A stretch of DNA of 64,000 bases from Spirochaetaceae bacterium. Lineage in GTDB: Bacteria; Spirochaetota; Leptospiria; Leptospirales; Leptonemataceae. The position numbers and the translations under genes were made by a program. The stretch lies in contig PBUB01000021.1 in assembly GCA_002729885.1 (NCBI GenBank), positions 410,451-474,450 of the forward strand, written 5' to 3'. Below are positions 35,829 to 47,633 of this stretch, piece by piece; position 1 is the stretch's first letter, and every line of letters starts with the position of its first letter. The notes beneath the pieces were generated by a model, which saw nothing but the letters and a program-made list of their open reading frames with translations, made no database searches and was not told where the DNA came from.

Positions 35829-37082
35829 ATGAATGTCTCAATGCAGAAGTGGAAGGATTATTTCTTTGGCGTTTTTCATACCGACCCCAGGGAAATCGGC
35901 AGCCTGAACGGAATTCGAAGTCTCGCAATATTCATGCTCTTTTATGTGCATTTATTCCGATTCCTTCCCAATGTAGATCAGAGTCGCGGCTGGCTCAGGA
36001 ACTTTCTGGATAATGGTTCCCAGAGTATTGATATGTTCTTTGTTCTGAGCGGCTTTCTGATTTCCGGGCCCCTCATGCGACAGCTGGATAGAAAAGGTAC
36101 CCTGGATCTTAAGAACTTCTATCTGAAGCGGTCCTTAAGGATCTTTCCTCCCTATTTCATTTTCTGTGCTATTCAGTACTTTATTTTTATTCCCAGTGCT
36201 GCAAAATGGAATCCTGCTTACGGCGAAAATAGCTGGAGAATCATTTTCGACCTTCTTTACGTAAGCAACTACTGGCATGGAACCATCTTTCATGGCTGGT
36301 CCCTTTCTCTGGAAGAGCAATTCTATTTGCTATTTCCCTTTCTCTTGCTACTGGTATTTCCGCGACTTGGGAAGCGAGGCCGGCTGGGATTCCTGATAGC
36401 GTTTACGGCCATTCCACTGATTTTTCGAGCGGCTTATTTATTTGCAGTGATCCTGCCTGCCCCCGCCGCAGAGCAAATCAATCTATACAACAAAGGAATC
36501 TACTATCCCTTCCACGGCCATTATGACTCGATATTTATCGGAATTATCCTGGCTTTCCTCTATGACAATTACCGAGACTGGATGAACCGGCTATTCGAAA
36601 ATCGCATACTGTTTTATTCTGTTCAAACCGGCGCCTGGGGTGGTATTATCGCTTATTCCTTCTTGATGTTCGAGTTCGATACAACCATTTCCAGCATGGT
36701 GATTCGCTTTCCTTTGTTCAGTTCTCTGTGGGCCCTGGTAATGATTACCAGTATGAAGGAAGGAACCATTGTAAATCGGCTGCTTTCATTCAAGATTTAC
36801 AGCCCCATTGCCAAACTCTCCTATTGCGCCTACCTCATCCATATAGCCATCATGACGCCGCTCATGCGAAAATGGTTTGTAGAGCGAGGGGACGATGGTG
36901 TCCCATATTTCGTTCAAGTGGAGCAATGGCAGGTATTACCCTATTCCGTGATTATGGGATTAATTATACTAACCGCCGCCTATTTCTATCACCTGGTGGC
37001 GGAACGTCCGTTTATGATTCTAAAAGAAAAGTATGCAGGTAAGCAGATTAGTTTTGAAAAGGTCCAGGGGGCCCGAGGCTGA
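35829..37082 (+). CDS. Acyltransferase 3 family protein
   Basis: [61 protein letters not shown]. Confidence 0.93.
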   Translation: MNVSMQKWKDYFFGVFHTDPREIGSLNGIRSLAIFMLFYVHLFRFLPNVDQSRGWLRNFLDNGSQSIDMFFVLSGFLISGPLMRQLDRKGTLDLKNFYLKRSLRIFPPYFIFCAIQYFIFIPSAAKWNPAYGENSWRIIFDLLYVSNYWHGTIFHGWSLSLEEQFYLLFPFLLLLVFPRLGKRGRLGFLIAFTAIPLIFRAAYLFAVILPAPAAEQINLYNKGIYYPFHGHYDSIFIGIILAFLYDNYRDWMNRLFENRILFYSVQTGAWGGIIAYSFLMFEFDTTISSMVIRFPLFSSLWALVMITSMKEGTIVNRLLSFKIYSPIAKLSYCAYLIHIAIMTPLMRKWFVERGDDGVPYFVQVEQWQVLPYSVIMGLIILTAAYFYHLVAERPFMILKEKYAGKQISFEKVQGARG

Positions 37083-37209
37083 AAGGGCTTTGCCGCGCTC
37101 GGCATTAAAGGCTGTGCCATATCGCGGGAGCTTGAGCTACAATCGCTTTAGAAAATGGCAGGAAAGGCGAAAGGCCGCGGAAGCTCCAGAAGGAATGAGT
37201 AAATCTGGC

Positions 37210-38859
37210 CTATTCTTTAGGGGCAATCTGTCCTTCAATATAAAGCAGTCCCGGCGGAAGTTGATCGGATTCCACGGATGTTAGATTCTCCAGTATCTTT
37301 TTGCGTTCCTGATTGCTGAAACTATTTCGGATCTGCATTTCCAGCATTTCATCGGTGTCGCTTTTATTCGCAATTTCGCTTTCGGTTACGGGCGCTGGAA
37401 GGGCCAGAAATAGCACTTTCTTCCCTGCTGCCTCCTTCTGCAAAAGAGCCATCAGATCATTCAAATCCGAGTGATTGTTTAGAGACAGGATTGGTCGGTT
37501 TAGATATTCTACTCCACTATAGTAAAATATATCGATTCCTGCAAATACCCAGATATCTGCGTTTCGTCCCTGCATCTGCTGGATCGCTTCGGCTGTGGCT
37601 TTTCGCGCCCCTCGAAGGTACTTAAGACCAGCGTAGTTCAGGGAAAACGTAACCAGTGCCAGCGCGAAGAGGATGCCCTGCACCAGTCTTCTGCCGAAAT
37701 ACTTCATTTTCCATATTCGCTGAGCCAGCACCGTTGCCGGAAGCAGTATGGGGCCGAAGTAGCGGGGGCCCCAGTCCATGATTCCGTTGTTGGGGACGAT
37801 GAGAAGCACCAGAGGAATATAGATAAGAATGGTCAGGTAGAGGATTCTTACTTCGCCTTCCAGTTTGCGATACTTGACCAACGCTGCGATGAGCACGAGA
37901 GCGAGGGCTGGCATGTACCCAAAAAGTCCAGGCTTAACATTGTGCCAGAAAAGTAGATCCTGGGCCCACTGCATTCGCGTAGCTGCATCCACTTCCAATC
38001 CCGCTGCATTGATCAAAAACCTGGGCCCCAGGGGATGACCGTAAAGCAATAGATTAAACAGAACGAATGCCAGCACCGCTCCGGTAGCGCCCGCAGTATA
38101 GCCAATGAGGGAATTCGAGAATGCCCGTCGAACCCATCCCTGTCTTCGTGGTGGATTCCCTTCTGCATTGGCTCCTATCTCCGAAGATGGTTTAGAATCG
38201 TTCGATAGAGAAAAACCCATGGCACCAGCGACCAGAGCGGATAGCCCGGTAGAAAGTAGCAAGGGTAGAGTTTCATGGCGAAAGAATACAGCCAGGCCGA
38301 TTAAGATGCCACCCGCAATGGGTCGGCCAGATTTCAACCAGAGAGAGATGCCGAAGAATGAAAGAAATGCGACGATGAGGTGTTCATTGAATTCCAGTGT
38401 GAAGCTCAACAAGAATGTGAACAGAACCGGCACAAAGAGCCAGATTCCGCGGAGCTCCCAGAATCGATAGAGCACGAAGCAGCTGGCTACGAGAAAGAGG
38501 GAGGACACCAGAAGAACCCCGGTGGGGCCCAGTAAAGCCCAGATCGCCGCAAAGGGCGCCGCCAGAGCTATGGGAAAGGCACTTACGAATCGGCCATCGA
38601 TTTTACCAAAAGCGTTGGCGCCATGAGGAAAGAATCTATACTCCGGATCCCCATTTGCGAAATGATGAAATAGTTCATCGGAACCATAGCCATTCTGCCA
38701 GACAGACCAGGCCTGTACCAGTTTGTTATGCGAATCCCAGGAATAGGAGTAATTGGGCATTCCGTACCAGGAAATACCCAGCACCATCAGCGCGAGTATT
38801 GCAAACAGGGTTCGGGTCTTCTTGTTCGTTTTCATAAAATTGCGAAAAGCTTCTAGCAA
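37210..38859 (-). CDS. Polytopic membrane protein, putative glycosyltransferase
   Basis: 549 aa with many TM helices and GT-C-like layout (NYSYSWDSHNKLVQAWSVWQNG). Confidence 0.6.
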   Translation of the reverse strand: MLEAFRNFMKTNKKTRTLFAILALMVLGISWYGMPNYSYSWDSHNKLVQAWSVWQNGYGSDELFHHFANGDPEYRFFPHGANAFGKIDGRFVSAFPIALAAPFAAIWALLGPTGVLLVSSLFLVASCFVLYRFWELRGIWLFVPVLFTFLLSFTLEFNEHLIVAFLSFFGISLWLKSGRPIAGGILIGLAVFFRHETLPLLLSTGLSALVAGAMGFSLSNDSKPSSEIGANAEGNPPRRQGWVRRAFSNSLIGYTAGATGAVLAFVLFNLLLYGHPLGPRFLINAAGLEVDAATRMQWAQDLLFWHNVKPGLFGYMPALALVLIAALVKYRKLEGEVRILYLTILIYIPLVLLIVPNNGIMDWGPRYFGPILLPATVLAQRIWKMKYFGRRLVQGILFALALVTFSLNYAGLKYLRGARKATAEAIQQMQGRNADIWVFAGIDIFYYSGVEYLNRPILSLNNHSDLNDLMALLQKEAAGKKVLFLALPAPVTESEIANKSDTDEMLEMQIRNSFSNQERKKILENLTSVESDQLPPGLLYIEGQIAPKE

Positions 38860-39001
38860 TGCTCATTAAAGCCGCATCCTGCGCTCTGAGTCTTGCGCTT
38901 TGCTATTTGCCCTGTGCCGGTAGCCATATAACTCCACCAAACAACAATGCCGAGAACCCGTCTGAACCGTAGAGGGCTACTTCTTCAGATGGCTGCCGCG
39001 G

Positions 39002-40261
39002 CTACGGTGGCGCCGGCATGGGCGGAAGAGGTCTTCCTTTCATCCGCGAAATAATAATATCCCTGAGAATCATAAATGGCCTTTCCGTAACCAGATAGTA
39101 GATGTAGGCCAGAAACATGACGAAAGCACCTGTGACCAGTCCATAGAGCCATACACTACTGTGATGCACGTAGCCTTGAAGGCCGATTAACAGAGCGGTG
39201 ACAGGTAAGCTTCCGACCACATGCAAAATATAGGTAGTGTAGGTTAGCTTGGCCGGAGCAGAAAAGATCTTCCATGCGAAGATCTTGCTAATCCAGAAAT
39301 CCGGGCGGTAGGCCAGAAATAGTAGAAAGTATCCGTAGAACATATTGAATACGTTAAAGCGGACCACCTGATTCAGAAAACCATAGCTGAACTCATTCAC
39401 AAGCAAGGACATCGCACCCACGATCAAGGCAGCGAAACTCAAGATAATCGCATTCAGGCTTTTGCGATTGAAGAATTCCTGTAGCTGCGCCGGTTTCGTC
39501 ACATGCAATCGGCCAATGATAACACCCATCAAAAGCGAGTCTGCATGTCCATGAAATGGATGGTAAATGTATTTATGGTAAGCGTGCTCCATTTCCGGCC
39601 CACTTTCCGGAAAGTCTGCCATAAATGTGAAGTGAGCCCAGAGACGATACAGAAACGGCAGCAAGTAGAGCGAAATCAGTAAATGGTTCCTCAATCTTTC
39701 CGGTGTGCGAATGTAGACAAAGGCCAGAAAAAAAGGTATAAGCAGATAAAACTGCTCTTCCAGCGCCAGAGACCAGGTGTGATACTGAATCCCTTCCAGA
39801 TAATTCGAAAGATATAGATACTCTACGATGGCGTTCGTTTTGGTCTGCGCCACTATCTGGGCTGCATCAGGGTTGGGGCTCTTGCCGATTGTTGCGGGCA
39901 TCAATACAAATGCATAAAGAGTTATGAATATGTAGAATGCCGGAAAAATACGAAGCGTTCTTTTGATGAAGTATTCGCCAAATTTGATGCCTTTGCCTGC
40001 TTCCATCCGTGCGATGAGCGGCCCGGCGATAAGAAATCCGCTGAGCACAAAGAACATGTCCATGAACTGAGATGCACTATCGTAGAAATTCTTCCAGTAA
40101 GGAGAAAAGCCCAGGATTCTATCATGCTGTTCCAGAGTCTGAGACAGGTGCGTGGTAATAACGCCAAAGATACCGATGGCCCGCGGGGCATTTAGAGGCG
40201 CTATGTCTCCAGGCACAGGTCGAAAAACGTAGGTAAGGTAATTCCAGATGGACTTTAACAT
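39002..40261 (-). CDS. Acyltransferase 3 family protein
   Basis: [42 protein letters not shown]; paralogue of 35829..37082. Confidence 0.93.
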   Translation of the reverse strand: MLKSIWNYLTYVFRPVPGDIAPLNAPRAIGIFGVITTHLSQTLEQHDRILGFSPYWKNFYDSASQFMDMFFVLSGFLIAGPLIARMEAGKGIKFGEYFIKRTLRIFPAFYIFITLYAFVLMPATIGKSPNPDAAQIVAQTKTNAIVEYLYLSNYLEGIQYHTWSLALEEQFYLLIPFFLAFVYIRTPERLRNHLLISLYLLPFLYRLWAHFTFMADFPESGPEMEHAYHKYIYHPFHGHADSLLMGVIIGRLHVTKPAQLQEFFNRKSLNAIILSFAALIVGAMSLLVNEFSYGFLNQVVRFNVFNMFYGYFLLFLAYRPDFWISKIFAWKIFSAPAKLTYTTYILHVVGSLPVTALLIGLQGYVHHSSVWLYGLVTGAFVMFLAYIYYLVTERPFMILRDIIISRMKGRPLPPMPAPP

Positions 40262-40319
40262 GACATTTTTACTCGACCCGGCAGGCTACGAACAAATCCT
40301 TTCCTCCGAGGAGCTAATC

Positions 40320-42008
40320 ATGCCACTGATTCTGGAAAACCCGCTAAAAAAAACCAAAAAAACCGAAAGCCAGGCCACCGAAGGTAGTAAGAGCCCGGTG
40401 ACAACACAGGCCAAAATCAGCCCTCCTGACTCCCCCTACGAAAAAGCACTGAAAATGGGTCAGGAACTGGTGGAGAAGCCCTTCCTGGGTGGCGGCACCA
40501 GACGAATTACTATTCAGCACTCCAAAGATCGAATGACCGTTTTCGAACGGATCAAAGTTCTCACCCAGCAGGAACCGAATCTAATATTTCAGAACTGGGG
40601 CAATCAGCTGGACGGGGCCGGTATTGTTACAGGAATTCTAAAAATAGGAAATCGAGACGTAGCTCTTTACGGTCATGATTTTACCAATCGGGCCGGTTCC
40701 ATGGATGCCACGAACGGAGCCAAGCTGGCCAGGCTGATTTACATGGCCGGTGAAAAGGGTATTCCGCTCATCGGGATGAACGATTCTGCAGGAGCATTTG
40801 TGCCTGCTGGAGTAGGTGGCCTGGACGGATACTCGGAAGCTTTCGCCGCTCTTCGCAGGGTTTCTGGCGTAGTTCCTTCTATTATGTTGATGTTTGGCTT
40901 TAATGCAGGTGGAGGCTCCTATCTACCCCGTCAGGGAAGCTTCATGATCCAGCACCACGATACTTTCTTTGGACTGACCGGTCCGCAGGTGGTAAAGGAT
41001 GTTCTGGGCGAAGAAGTAACTCCTGATGAATTGGGTGGCCCGGGAGTTCATGGAAAAAGCGGCGTTGTAGATATCGTGGCCAACGATGAGCTGGGCGCTC
41101 TCAGAAAGGCTCTTCGTCTTCTAAGCTATATTCCTGATAACAACCATACCCTGGCTCCGTTTCATGAAACCAGTGATCCGGTGGATCGCTTCATTTACGA
41201 AGAGGACATTCTTCTTCGCAGAACCTTCAATTCACCGGCCGGATTCAACACTCCATTCGACATCACCTTGATGATCCAGAACATCTTCGATCATGGAGAA
41301 TACTTTGAAATGCAGCCTCAGAGGGCGCGCAATCTGGTAACCTGCTTTGGTCGCCTGGGTGGTCATGTAGTGGGCATTCTTGCCAACAACTCGGCTGTGG
41401 CCAGTGGTCAGATCGACATTGATGCAGCTTTAAAAGGAGCTCGATTCACTCGATTCTGTAACCTGTATAATATCCCGGTAATCTTCTTCGAAGATACGAC
41501 TGGATTTCTTCCTGGAAAGGAACAGGAATCCGGCGGTATTGTTCAGGCCGGACGTGCTCTACTGGACTCCATCATCGATTTGCGAGTGCCTCGATTCCTG
41601 GTAATTGTGCGAAATGCATTTGGCGGTGCCTATGCTACCTGGAACTCCTATCATGTAGGAGCAGATATGGTTTTTACTCTGCCCACAGCCCGGGTGGCAG
41701 TTATGGGACCTGCCGGTAAAGAGTTCGTATACAAAAAGGAAATGCAGGAAGCGCGCAAGCAGGCCAAAGACCTGGAGAAGCAGGGAAAAGCCGAGGAAGC
41801 GAAAGCTCTACTGGATAAGATCAACAAAGATCTAACGGACAGATACGAAGGGGATCTGATGAACCCTAAAGAAGCTCTGTCTCTGGGTTCCATTTCTCGA
41901 GTCATGATGCCAGGAGAAAGTCGCAAGCTGCTGGCATCGAATCTGGATTTCTACATGCGTCATTACAAGCCGTCTGCCATGGGCGGTCCTCAAAGAGAAT
42001 TCCACTAA
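40320..42008 (+). CDS. Acyl-CoA carboxylase carboxyltransferase subunit
   Basis: [105 protein letters not shown]. Confidence 0.93.
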   Translation: MPLILENPLKKTKKTESQATEGSKSPVTTQAKISPPDSPYEKALKMGQELVEKPFLGGGTRRITIQHSKDRMTVFERIKVLTQQEPNLIFQNWGNQLDGAGIVTGILKIGNRDVALYGHDFTNRAGSMDATNGAKLARLIYMAGEKGIPLIGMNDSAGAFVPAGVGGLDGYSEAFAALRRVSGVVPSIMLMFGFNAGGGSYLPRQGSFMIQHHDTFFGLTGPQVVKDVLGEEVTPDELGGPGVHGKSGVVDIVANDELGALRKALRLLSYIPDNNHTLAPFHETSDPVDRFIYEEDILLRRTFNSPAGFNTPFDITLMIQNIFDHGEYFEMQPQRARNLVTCFGRLGGHVVGILANNSAVASGQIDIDAALKGARFTRFCNLYNIPVIFFEDTTGFLPGKEQESGGIVQAGRALLDSIIDLRVPRFLVIVRNAFGGAYATWNSYHVGADMVFTLPTARVAVMGPAGKEFVYKKEMQEARKQAKDLEKQGKAEEAKALLDKINKDLTDRYEGDLMNPKEALSLGSISRVMMPGESRKLLASNLDFYMRHYKPSAMGGPQREFH

Positions 42009-42305
42009 TCCTGATTAAGTCCGGTGGCACATTGCTTTGTGCGCCGGACGGTCATCGCTCTGCGGTCCAATTTTAGCTTCGCAATCTATTTGTCTGCCCC
42101 ATCTCCCGTTTTGCTTTTTTCCAGGCATGTCCTGGCTCTGCTCATCGGTCCGTAGCTTCTATTGATAGCCAGGATCGGCAGAATCGATTGCCGCTAGAAG
42201 TATTGAAGTATTGTCCAGGCCTGGACCATGAAGCAGGGCTATCTTTTCGCAGACTGTGTTTCTATTCTAATTGCTCGGTGGCTGGCTCATCCTTATCTTA
42301 AGCCC

Positions 42306-43241
42306 ATGAAGATTGCAGTTATCTCTGGAGTTAGTGGCCTCGTAGGAAGCGAAGTTGCGGAATCATTAATCAAATCCGGTTATCAGGTTCGCGGACTATC
42401 CAGAAGTCCCGGAAGACTTCCCTCATCCATCCAGGGATATCACTGGGACCCGGATAATGGCGAGCTGGATGAGTCCTGTCTGGAAGATGCATCTACTTTG
42501 ATTCATCTGGCCGGTGAAAACATAGCGGATGGACGCTGGACAGAAAAGAGAAAAAGAGAAATCATTGAGAGTCGAACCCGATCCTGCAACTTGCTGGCGG
42601 ATGGAATCAAAAATCTGGCAAGCCGTGGTCAGTCCACACCGGAAAGCGTAATTCTGGCCAGTGCCATTGGTTACTACGGAAATCGCGGCGATGAGATGCT
42701 ATCCGAGGATTCGCCTCCGGGAGAAGGATTCTTATCGGAAACTACCATTGAATGGGAAAAGGCAGGGACGTTTCCTGCCACAGTGCGAGAAGTGCGCCTT
42801 CGCATTGGAGTTGTGCTTTCCAGAGAAGGAGGGGCCCTGCGAGAGATGGAGCGGCCTTTAAAGCTTTTTGCAGGAGCTGTTCCTGGAAGCGGCAAACAGT
42901 ACCTTAGCTGGATTCATTTCAAAGATCTTGCCAGAATGATTCAGTTTTCAGTAGAAACGGATTCAGTGAAAGGAATCTACAATGCTGTATCTCCGGATCC
43001 CCGGACCATGGATTCCTTTATGAAATCCCTGGGGAAAGCAGTGGGCCGTCCTGTATATTTACCCAATGTCCCGGGTTTTGCACTTAAACTTATGCTGGGT
43101 GAAATGTCGGAGATGATCCTGGGTGGTGCACGAATTTCCAGCGATAAGATTCAAAAGACCGGATTTCAGTTTGAGTTTTCTGATCTGGACTCTGCTCTGG
43201 AAAACCTTTATGCTGGAAAGAAAGCAGCTACCGGAGCCTGA
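42306..43241 (+). CDS. TIGR01777-family NAD-dependent epimerase
   Basis: MKIAVISGVSGLVGSEVAESLIKSGYQVRGLSRSPGRL; LIHLAGENIADGRWTEKRKREIIESRT; SAIGYYGNRGDE. Confidence 0.93.
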   Translation: MKIAVISGVSGLVGSEVAESLIKSGYQVRGLSRSPGRLPSSIQGYHWDPDNGELDESCLEDASTLIHLAGENIADGRWTEKRKREIIESRTRSCNLLADGIKNLASRGQSTPESVILASAIGYYGNRGDEMLSEDSPPGEGFLSETTIEWEKAGTFPATVREVRLRIGVVLSREGGALREMERPLKLFAGAVPGSGKQYLSWIHFKDLARMIQFSVETDSVKGIYNAVSPDPRTMDSFMKSLGKAVGRPVYLPNVPGFALKLMLGEMSEMILGGARISSDKIQKTGFQFEFSDLDSALENLYAGKKAATGA

Positions 43242-43487
43242 TGAATTGGGCACACAGAAAGCATTCGAAGATCGATGGCCCATTGAATATTTCTAAAGCA
43301 AGGGGCGGAGCGCGATGATTCATGATGTTCTGCCTCGAGCGAAGAAGGTAATGGTCAATGCTCCACGGGAGAGGAAACACTGAGTCAGAGAAAAAGCAGA
43401 ATCAAGCGATTTAGAAAGCAGTTTGAGCGCCAGGAAAAAGTAGCCAGAAAGGGAAGCTCGAAAAAGCAATCGAAGGTCACCAAACAA

Positions 43488-43955
43488 ATGGACCGTTTCG
43501 GTTCCAGCGCCGAAATGGCTTCAGGAGCCGGCGGCACAATAGATCCAGCAGCCCGGGACTCTTTTCCGGAGAGCAATAGAATGAACGACAAGGGACGAAA
43601 ACTTCAGAAGATCGCAGGCAGTCTTAAGATCCAGAACGTGGAGAAGCATATATTCTTATGCTGCGATCAAACCAAGGATAAATGCTGCAGCAGAAGCGAA
43701 AGTCTCAAGTCCTGGGATTATCTTAAATCCAGACTAAAGGAAGAAGGTCTGGCGGAATCCGGCACCGGCCAGGTGTTTAGAACAAAAGCTAACTGTCTTC
43801 GAATCTGTAAGGACGGGCCTATCGCAGTGGTTTATCCCGAAGCCATCTGGTATCATAGCTGCACTCCAGAAGTGCTGGAACAAATCATCCAGAATCACCT
43901 GAAAGGTGGAGAACCGGTGGAAGAGTATCGCCTCCGGCCCCCGGAACAGGAATGA
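43488..43955 (+). CDS. (2Fe-2S) ferredoxin-like protein
   Basis: [32 protein letters not shown]...[41 protein letters not shown]. Confidence 0.88.
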   Translation: MDRFGSSAEMASGAGGTIDPAARDSFPESNRMNDKGRKLQKIAGSLKIQNVEKHIFLCCDQTKDKCCSRSESLKSWDYLKSRLKEEGLAESGTGQVFRTKANCLRICKDGPIAVVYPEAIWYHSCTPEVLEQIIQNHLKGGEPVEEYRLRPPEQE

Positions 43956-44007
43956 TTGCAGAACAGGAAAATCTTGCCCTGCCCCACTGCATGCCTAACC
44001 TGGCCGG

Positions 44008-44808
44008 ATGAACTCAGCTAAAGGTTCCAGCTATGCATTGTTTGATCTGGATTATACCCTCATCGGGCATGATACTCTGCTTTTGTTCTGCAATTATATT
44101 CTAAAAAAGAATCCGCTACGAATCCTCTATCTTGTGTTCTTTTTTCCTGTAGCTCTCCTGGCTGCTCCTGGCTGGATTTCATCCGGCACGCTGAAGCGAT
44201 TCTTTCTGAGTTTCCTGTGCGGCCTCAAAAAGGATAAAGTGGAGTTTTTCGCCCGTGATTTCGTCCAGAAATCGGTGCTTCCCCGGATGTATCCAGAAAT
44301 GCTGGAGATATTGCGAGGGCACCAGGCCGCCGGTCGCACTGTAGTTCTAACCACTGCGGCTCCCGATATCTACGCACCCTACATAGCCGAGGCGCTGGGG
44401 GTAACTCATTGGTACTCCACCAGAATCGTCTTAAAAAATCGAATGCCTCTGCTGGTTTCCATGATGGGAAGAAATAACAAGAACCTGGAGAAAATCCATC
44501 GGATGGCGGAGATTCTGCCTTCAGAGGTAGGTTCTTCGCTGGAAGGCCTGGACTGGAAAAAGCCGGAATATCCCGCTGGCATCCTTCTGCAGGGAAGCTA
44601 CAGCTATTCAGACTCTCCAGCGGATCTTCCGCTGCTTCGGCTTACCGAATTTGCCGCTGTGGTGAATCCTGAATCCAGAACCTACATAGAAGAAGCCAGG
44701 AAAAAGGGCTGGGAATTCCTTTATCCTGCCAGTGATTTTAGAGGTCGGCCGGGCAAAGTATGGTTGATGGTCAGACAGATGCTGGGTCTTTATCCTATAA
44801 AGCCTTAA
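44008..44808 (+). CDS. HAD-IB family hydrolase
   Basis: ALFDLDYTLIGHDT, TVVLTTAAPDIYAPYIAEALGV, SYSYSDSPADLPLL. Confidence 0.88.
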   Translation: MNSAKGSSYALFDLDYTLIGHDTLLLFCNYILKKNPLRILYLVFFFPVALLAAPGWISSGTLKRFFLSFLCGLKKDKVEFFARDFVQKSVLPRMYPEMLEILRGHQAAGRTVVLTTAAPDIYAPYIAEALGVTHWYSTRIVLKNRMPLLVSMMGRNNKNLEKIHRMAEILPSEVGSSLEGLDWKKPEYPAGILLQGSYSYSDSPADLPLLRLTEFAAVVNPESRTYIEEARKKGWEFLYPASDFRGRPGKVWLMVRQMLGLYPIKP

Positions 44809-44863
44809 TTGCCGAGGAGCATGGGGATTTTGATACTAAACCCTGGATTGGCCACTCTGCATC

Positions 44864-45508
44864 TTGAAAAGATCAGTAGATATGGAAAACATGCATAATT
44901 ACCATAGTCTGTGCAACTCGCGGGCCGGGAACGAACAGCGGCCCCGGAGTTTTCGATCCGTGACTTTTCCACCTTTCAATCTATTGAAACGGTTTGCATT
45001 TTTGAATCGGTCCTTATTTCGCCTTTTATGGGTTCTGGTAGCGGCAGTGATGGTGAGTGGCGCTATTCAATGCACGAATTATTCCAGCGATCCGTATCCG
45101 CCATCTACCCCGGTACTTCTGGGGCTGAGTCCGGATGGCAGCACCTCCTCGAACATTCAGGCCATACAGACCTATGGAAATGGCCATAAGATTCGAGTTG
45201 CTGCTCAGAATTACGAACCCGGCTTTCAAGGGTACCGACTGTTTCAGGGCAGCACCGAGGATGCAGTGCGTACGGCGGATGCTACTACTGGAATCGACTG
45301 CGGAACGCTACTGCAGACTCCGGTGCTGGGAACGGTTTATACTATCGAAGTTCGCACTGATTCCATCGCATCAGAATCCACCGCACTATGTGTGGTGCCC
45401 ATCCTGCTGACTTCAGGTAACTTTGTGGCTATTCGCGCCGTATACTTTCGGGGATTACTGGATCCTGAATCTACCGGTCCATCATCGAATGCGTTGCAGG
45501 TGCCTTGA
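44864..45508 (+). CDS. Putative lipoprotein
   Basis: Hydrophobic LLWVLVAAVMVSGAIQC followed by TNYSSDPYPPSTP. Confidence 0.55.
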   Translation: MKRSVDMENMHNYHSLCNSRAGNEQRPRSFRSVTFPPFNLLKRFAFLNRSLFRLLWVLVAAVMVSGAIQCTNYSSDPYPPSTPVLLGLSPDGSTSSNIQAIQTYGNGHKIRVAAQNYEPGFQGYRLFQGSTEDAVRTADATTGIDCGTLLQTPVLGTVYTIEVRTDSIASESTALCVVPILLTSGNFVAIRAVYFRGLLDPESTGPSSNALQVP

Positions 45509-46105
45509 TAGCTTCTTGATTTTCTGAAATTTCCCTGATTCCGCGTCTTCCGGCAGTTCGGCCGGGCGGAGCCAACGGTGCTGAAGATATTTTAGTCCGT
45601 GCTTTTTGAATCTATCCACTTCCATAAATCCATTTCGCGCCAGGATCTTTCTGGATGCAGTGTAGTCTTCTCTGGTAACAGCCTGCAATTGAGTGTAACC
45701 CAGGTCCGGGGCCATCTTGAGCATGGCCGCAAGCAATTGGGTTCCCAGGCCTCTATGCTTTCCGCCAATCCAGTAGCCTATCTCTGCATCATCCTTACAT
45801 GATTTGAAAGCGAAGCAGCCCACAGGAGCACTGTCACGAGTAATCATGAACGTCCTTGAGCGATTGTGGATCCACTCATCCACGGATTGCGATAGAAAGT
45901 TTCTGGCATCTTTTTCCGTGTATTTGCCCTGAATGGAAATACCGGCATCTTCCAGTAAGCGAAGAATATCCGCCTCATTGACGATTTGCATGAATCGCGA
46001 TACGAATGAGTCGGACAGATATGTGGAAACAACAGGCAGCACTTTGTATGCGCTGCCGTTGTCCTCATGGATTAATGTAATCTCCAGTTCTTCCGGAACG
46101 TCCAT
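45482..46105 (-). CDS. GNAT-family N-acetyltransferase
   Basis: SAPVGCFAFKSCKDDAEIGYWIGGKHRGLGTQLLAAMLKMAPDLGYTQLQAVTREDYTASRKILARNGFMEV. Confidence 0.88.
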   Translation of the reverse strand: MDVPEELEITLIHEDNGSAYKVLPVVSTYLSDSFVSRFMQIVNEADILRLLEDAGISIQGKYTEKDARNFLSQSVDEWIHNRSRTFMITRDSAPVGCFAFKSCKDDAEIGYWIGGKHRGLGTQLLAAMLKMAPDLGYTQLQAVTREDYTASRKILARNGFMEVDRFKKHGLKYLQHRWLRPAELPEDAESGKFQKIKKLSRHLQRIR

Positions 46106-46125
46106 TGTCTCCCTGTTTGCCTGAA

Positions 46126-46608
46126 TTAATGTTGATGTCCGCCAGGACCGTGAACATGGCCATGGGACAGTTCTTCGTCAGTGGCATCCCGTACATCTCG
46201 CACAGTTACGTCAAAATGAAGTGTTTCTCCAGCCAGGGGATGATTTCCGTCGATTTTCACGGTCTCGCCCTCTACCGACACGACTGTAAAGATCTGAGTC
46301 CCGGCTTCGGTTTGTGCCTGAAATTGCATGCCAGACTCGATTTTATCCACACCCTGAAACATGCTCTTTTGCACATCCTGAACCAGGGCATCATTTCGCA
46401 GACCGTAACCTTTTTCCGGAGGTACGGATACCTGGATATTCTCGCCGGAGCCCTTTCCTTCCAGAGCTTCTTCCAGACCGGCAATAAGGTTTCCATTGCC
46501 GTGCAGGTAAAATAGCGGGTCTCGACCCTCTGATGAGTCCAGAACACTACCTGAATCGTCTGTTAGTTTATAGTCGATGCTGGCGACTTTATCTTTAGCA
46601 ATCTGCAT
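46126..46608 (-). CDS. slyD: SlyD-type FKBP peptidyl-prolyl isomerase
   Basis: DYKLTDDSGSVLDSSEGRDPLFYLHGNGNLIAGLEEALEGKGSGE, DGNHPLAGETLHFDVTVRDVRDATDEEL, His-rich tail. Confidence 0.95.
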   Translation of the reverse strand: MQIAKDKVASIDYKLTDDSGSVLDSSEGRDPLFYLHGNGNLIAGLEEALEGKGSGENIQVSVPPEKGYGLRNDALVQDVQKSMFQGVDKIESGMQFQAQTEAGTQIFTVVSVEGETVKIDGNHPLAGETLHFDVTVRDVRDATDEELSHGHVHGPGGHQH

Positions 46609-46783
46609 TTTTTATCCTGAATTTCGTTTTGCCCGGCTAAAGGGCATTTTCAGCAACATAGTGATCCGGAAGTGTACTTCAAGAACTTTTCTCAAGCTTT
46701 CCCCGGCGTTGGTTTCGGCATGCCGGCCCGGGATCTTCTTCGCATCGTCGCGAATTGGGAATTCGCGGCTACATGACTCGGTG

Positions 46784-47431
46784 TCATATTGCCTTCAATC
46801 CTTCGGAGCCTGGCCTCGAGAAAGATCGAATCTCTAGATATCGCATTGGTCTGGTTTCCTCACACAGCCAGCCACGATGGATTAACTCATGAGTTAACAA
46901 ATATAAGAAGAATCCATGTGAAAACAAACAGACAGAGCCCGATCCTTCGTGCGATTCCAGGAAATCCGCAGCCCTGCTTGCTCTGTCTCTGGCAGCAGAC
47001 CTGGGTTCATCTGATTGCTTTCCTGCATACCACAGCAGGCGAGCCAGGATCAGATGCCAGTAGGCCGGTAGCTTTAGAAATTCGGGTACTGTGGGAAGAG
47101 GCACTTCTCGAAAGAGTTCATGGGTGTCCACATCGCGGTTTTCGCCCAGAACCAACGAAGCAGTCTGAGTTGCTCTGCGAATATCCGAGCTGATGGGCCG
47201 GCTGGATTTGATTCGCTCCAGTAAATCTGGTGCATGATTCTCCAGTCGGTTGCGATTCCAGGAGTGATTCAAAGAGGATTCGTCGTACAGTTTGCTGAGA
47301 CGATTGAATTCGCGACCCCAGATCCATTTTCCAGGTTCATTGGTGTAGGGAAATTCGGGCTTTCCATGCCTGATCAAGAATATCTGACTTTGACTCGGGG
47401 AATTGGTTTCTGGTTTTTGAGGTCGACCCAT
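46784..47431 (-). CDS. Histidine phosphatase (phosphoglycerate mutase-like)
   Basis: IFLIRHGKPEFPY...SSRPISSDIRRATQTASLVL...VCLFSHGFFLYLL; start at MGRPQKP. Confidence 0.85.
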   Translation of the reverse strand: MGRPQKPETNSPSQSQIFLIRHGKPEFPYTNEPGKWIWGREFNRLSKLYDESSLNHSWNRNRLENHAPDLLERIKSSRPISSDIRRATQTASLVLGENRDVDTHELFREVPLPTVPEFLKLPAYWHLILARLLWYAGKQSDEPRSAARDRASRAADFLESHEGSGSVCLFSHGFFLYLLTHELIHRGWLCEETRPMRYLEIRSFSRPGSEGLKAI

Positions 47432-47633
47432 ATTGCTGCGCACGCTGGCTTTCCGGCATTGCCTGAAGATACCATCGCAGTAGAATCCAGAAAAACCTGC
47501 CGGGTTCAGACTTCCAGTCTTTATTGGACAATCCAATTCAGGAATGCTGAGCCTATGGACAGGCGATGCAGGGCACCGCACACATCCATGCATAGGCTCA
47601 TAGGCTCAGACAGAATAAAAGATGAGAGTCTGT

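Noticed and set aside
37033-37284. 83-aa ORF between acyltransferase and GT-like gene
   Set aside because: Overlaps the ends of both flanking genes, no RBS or recognisable domain.
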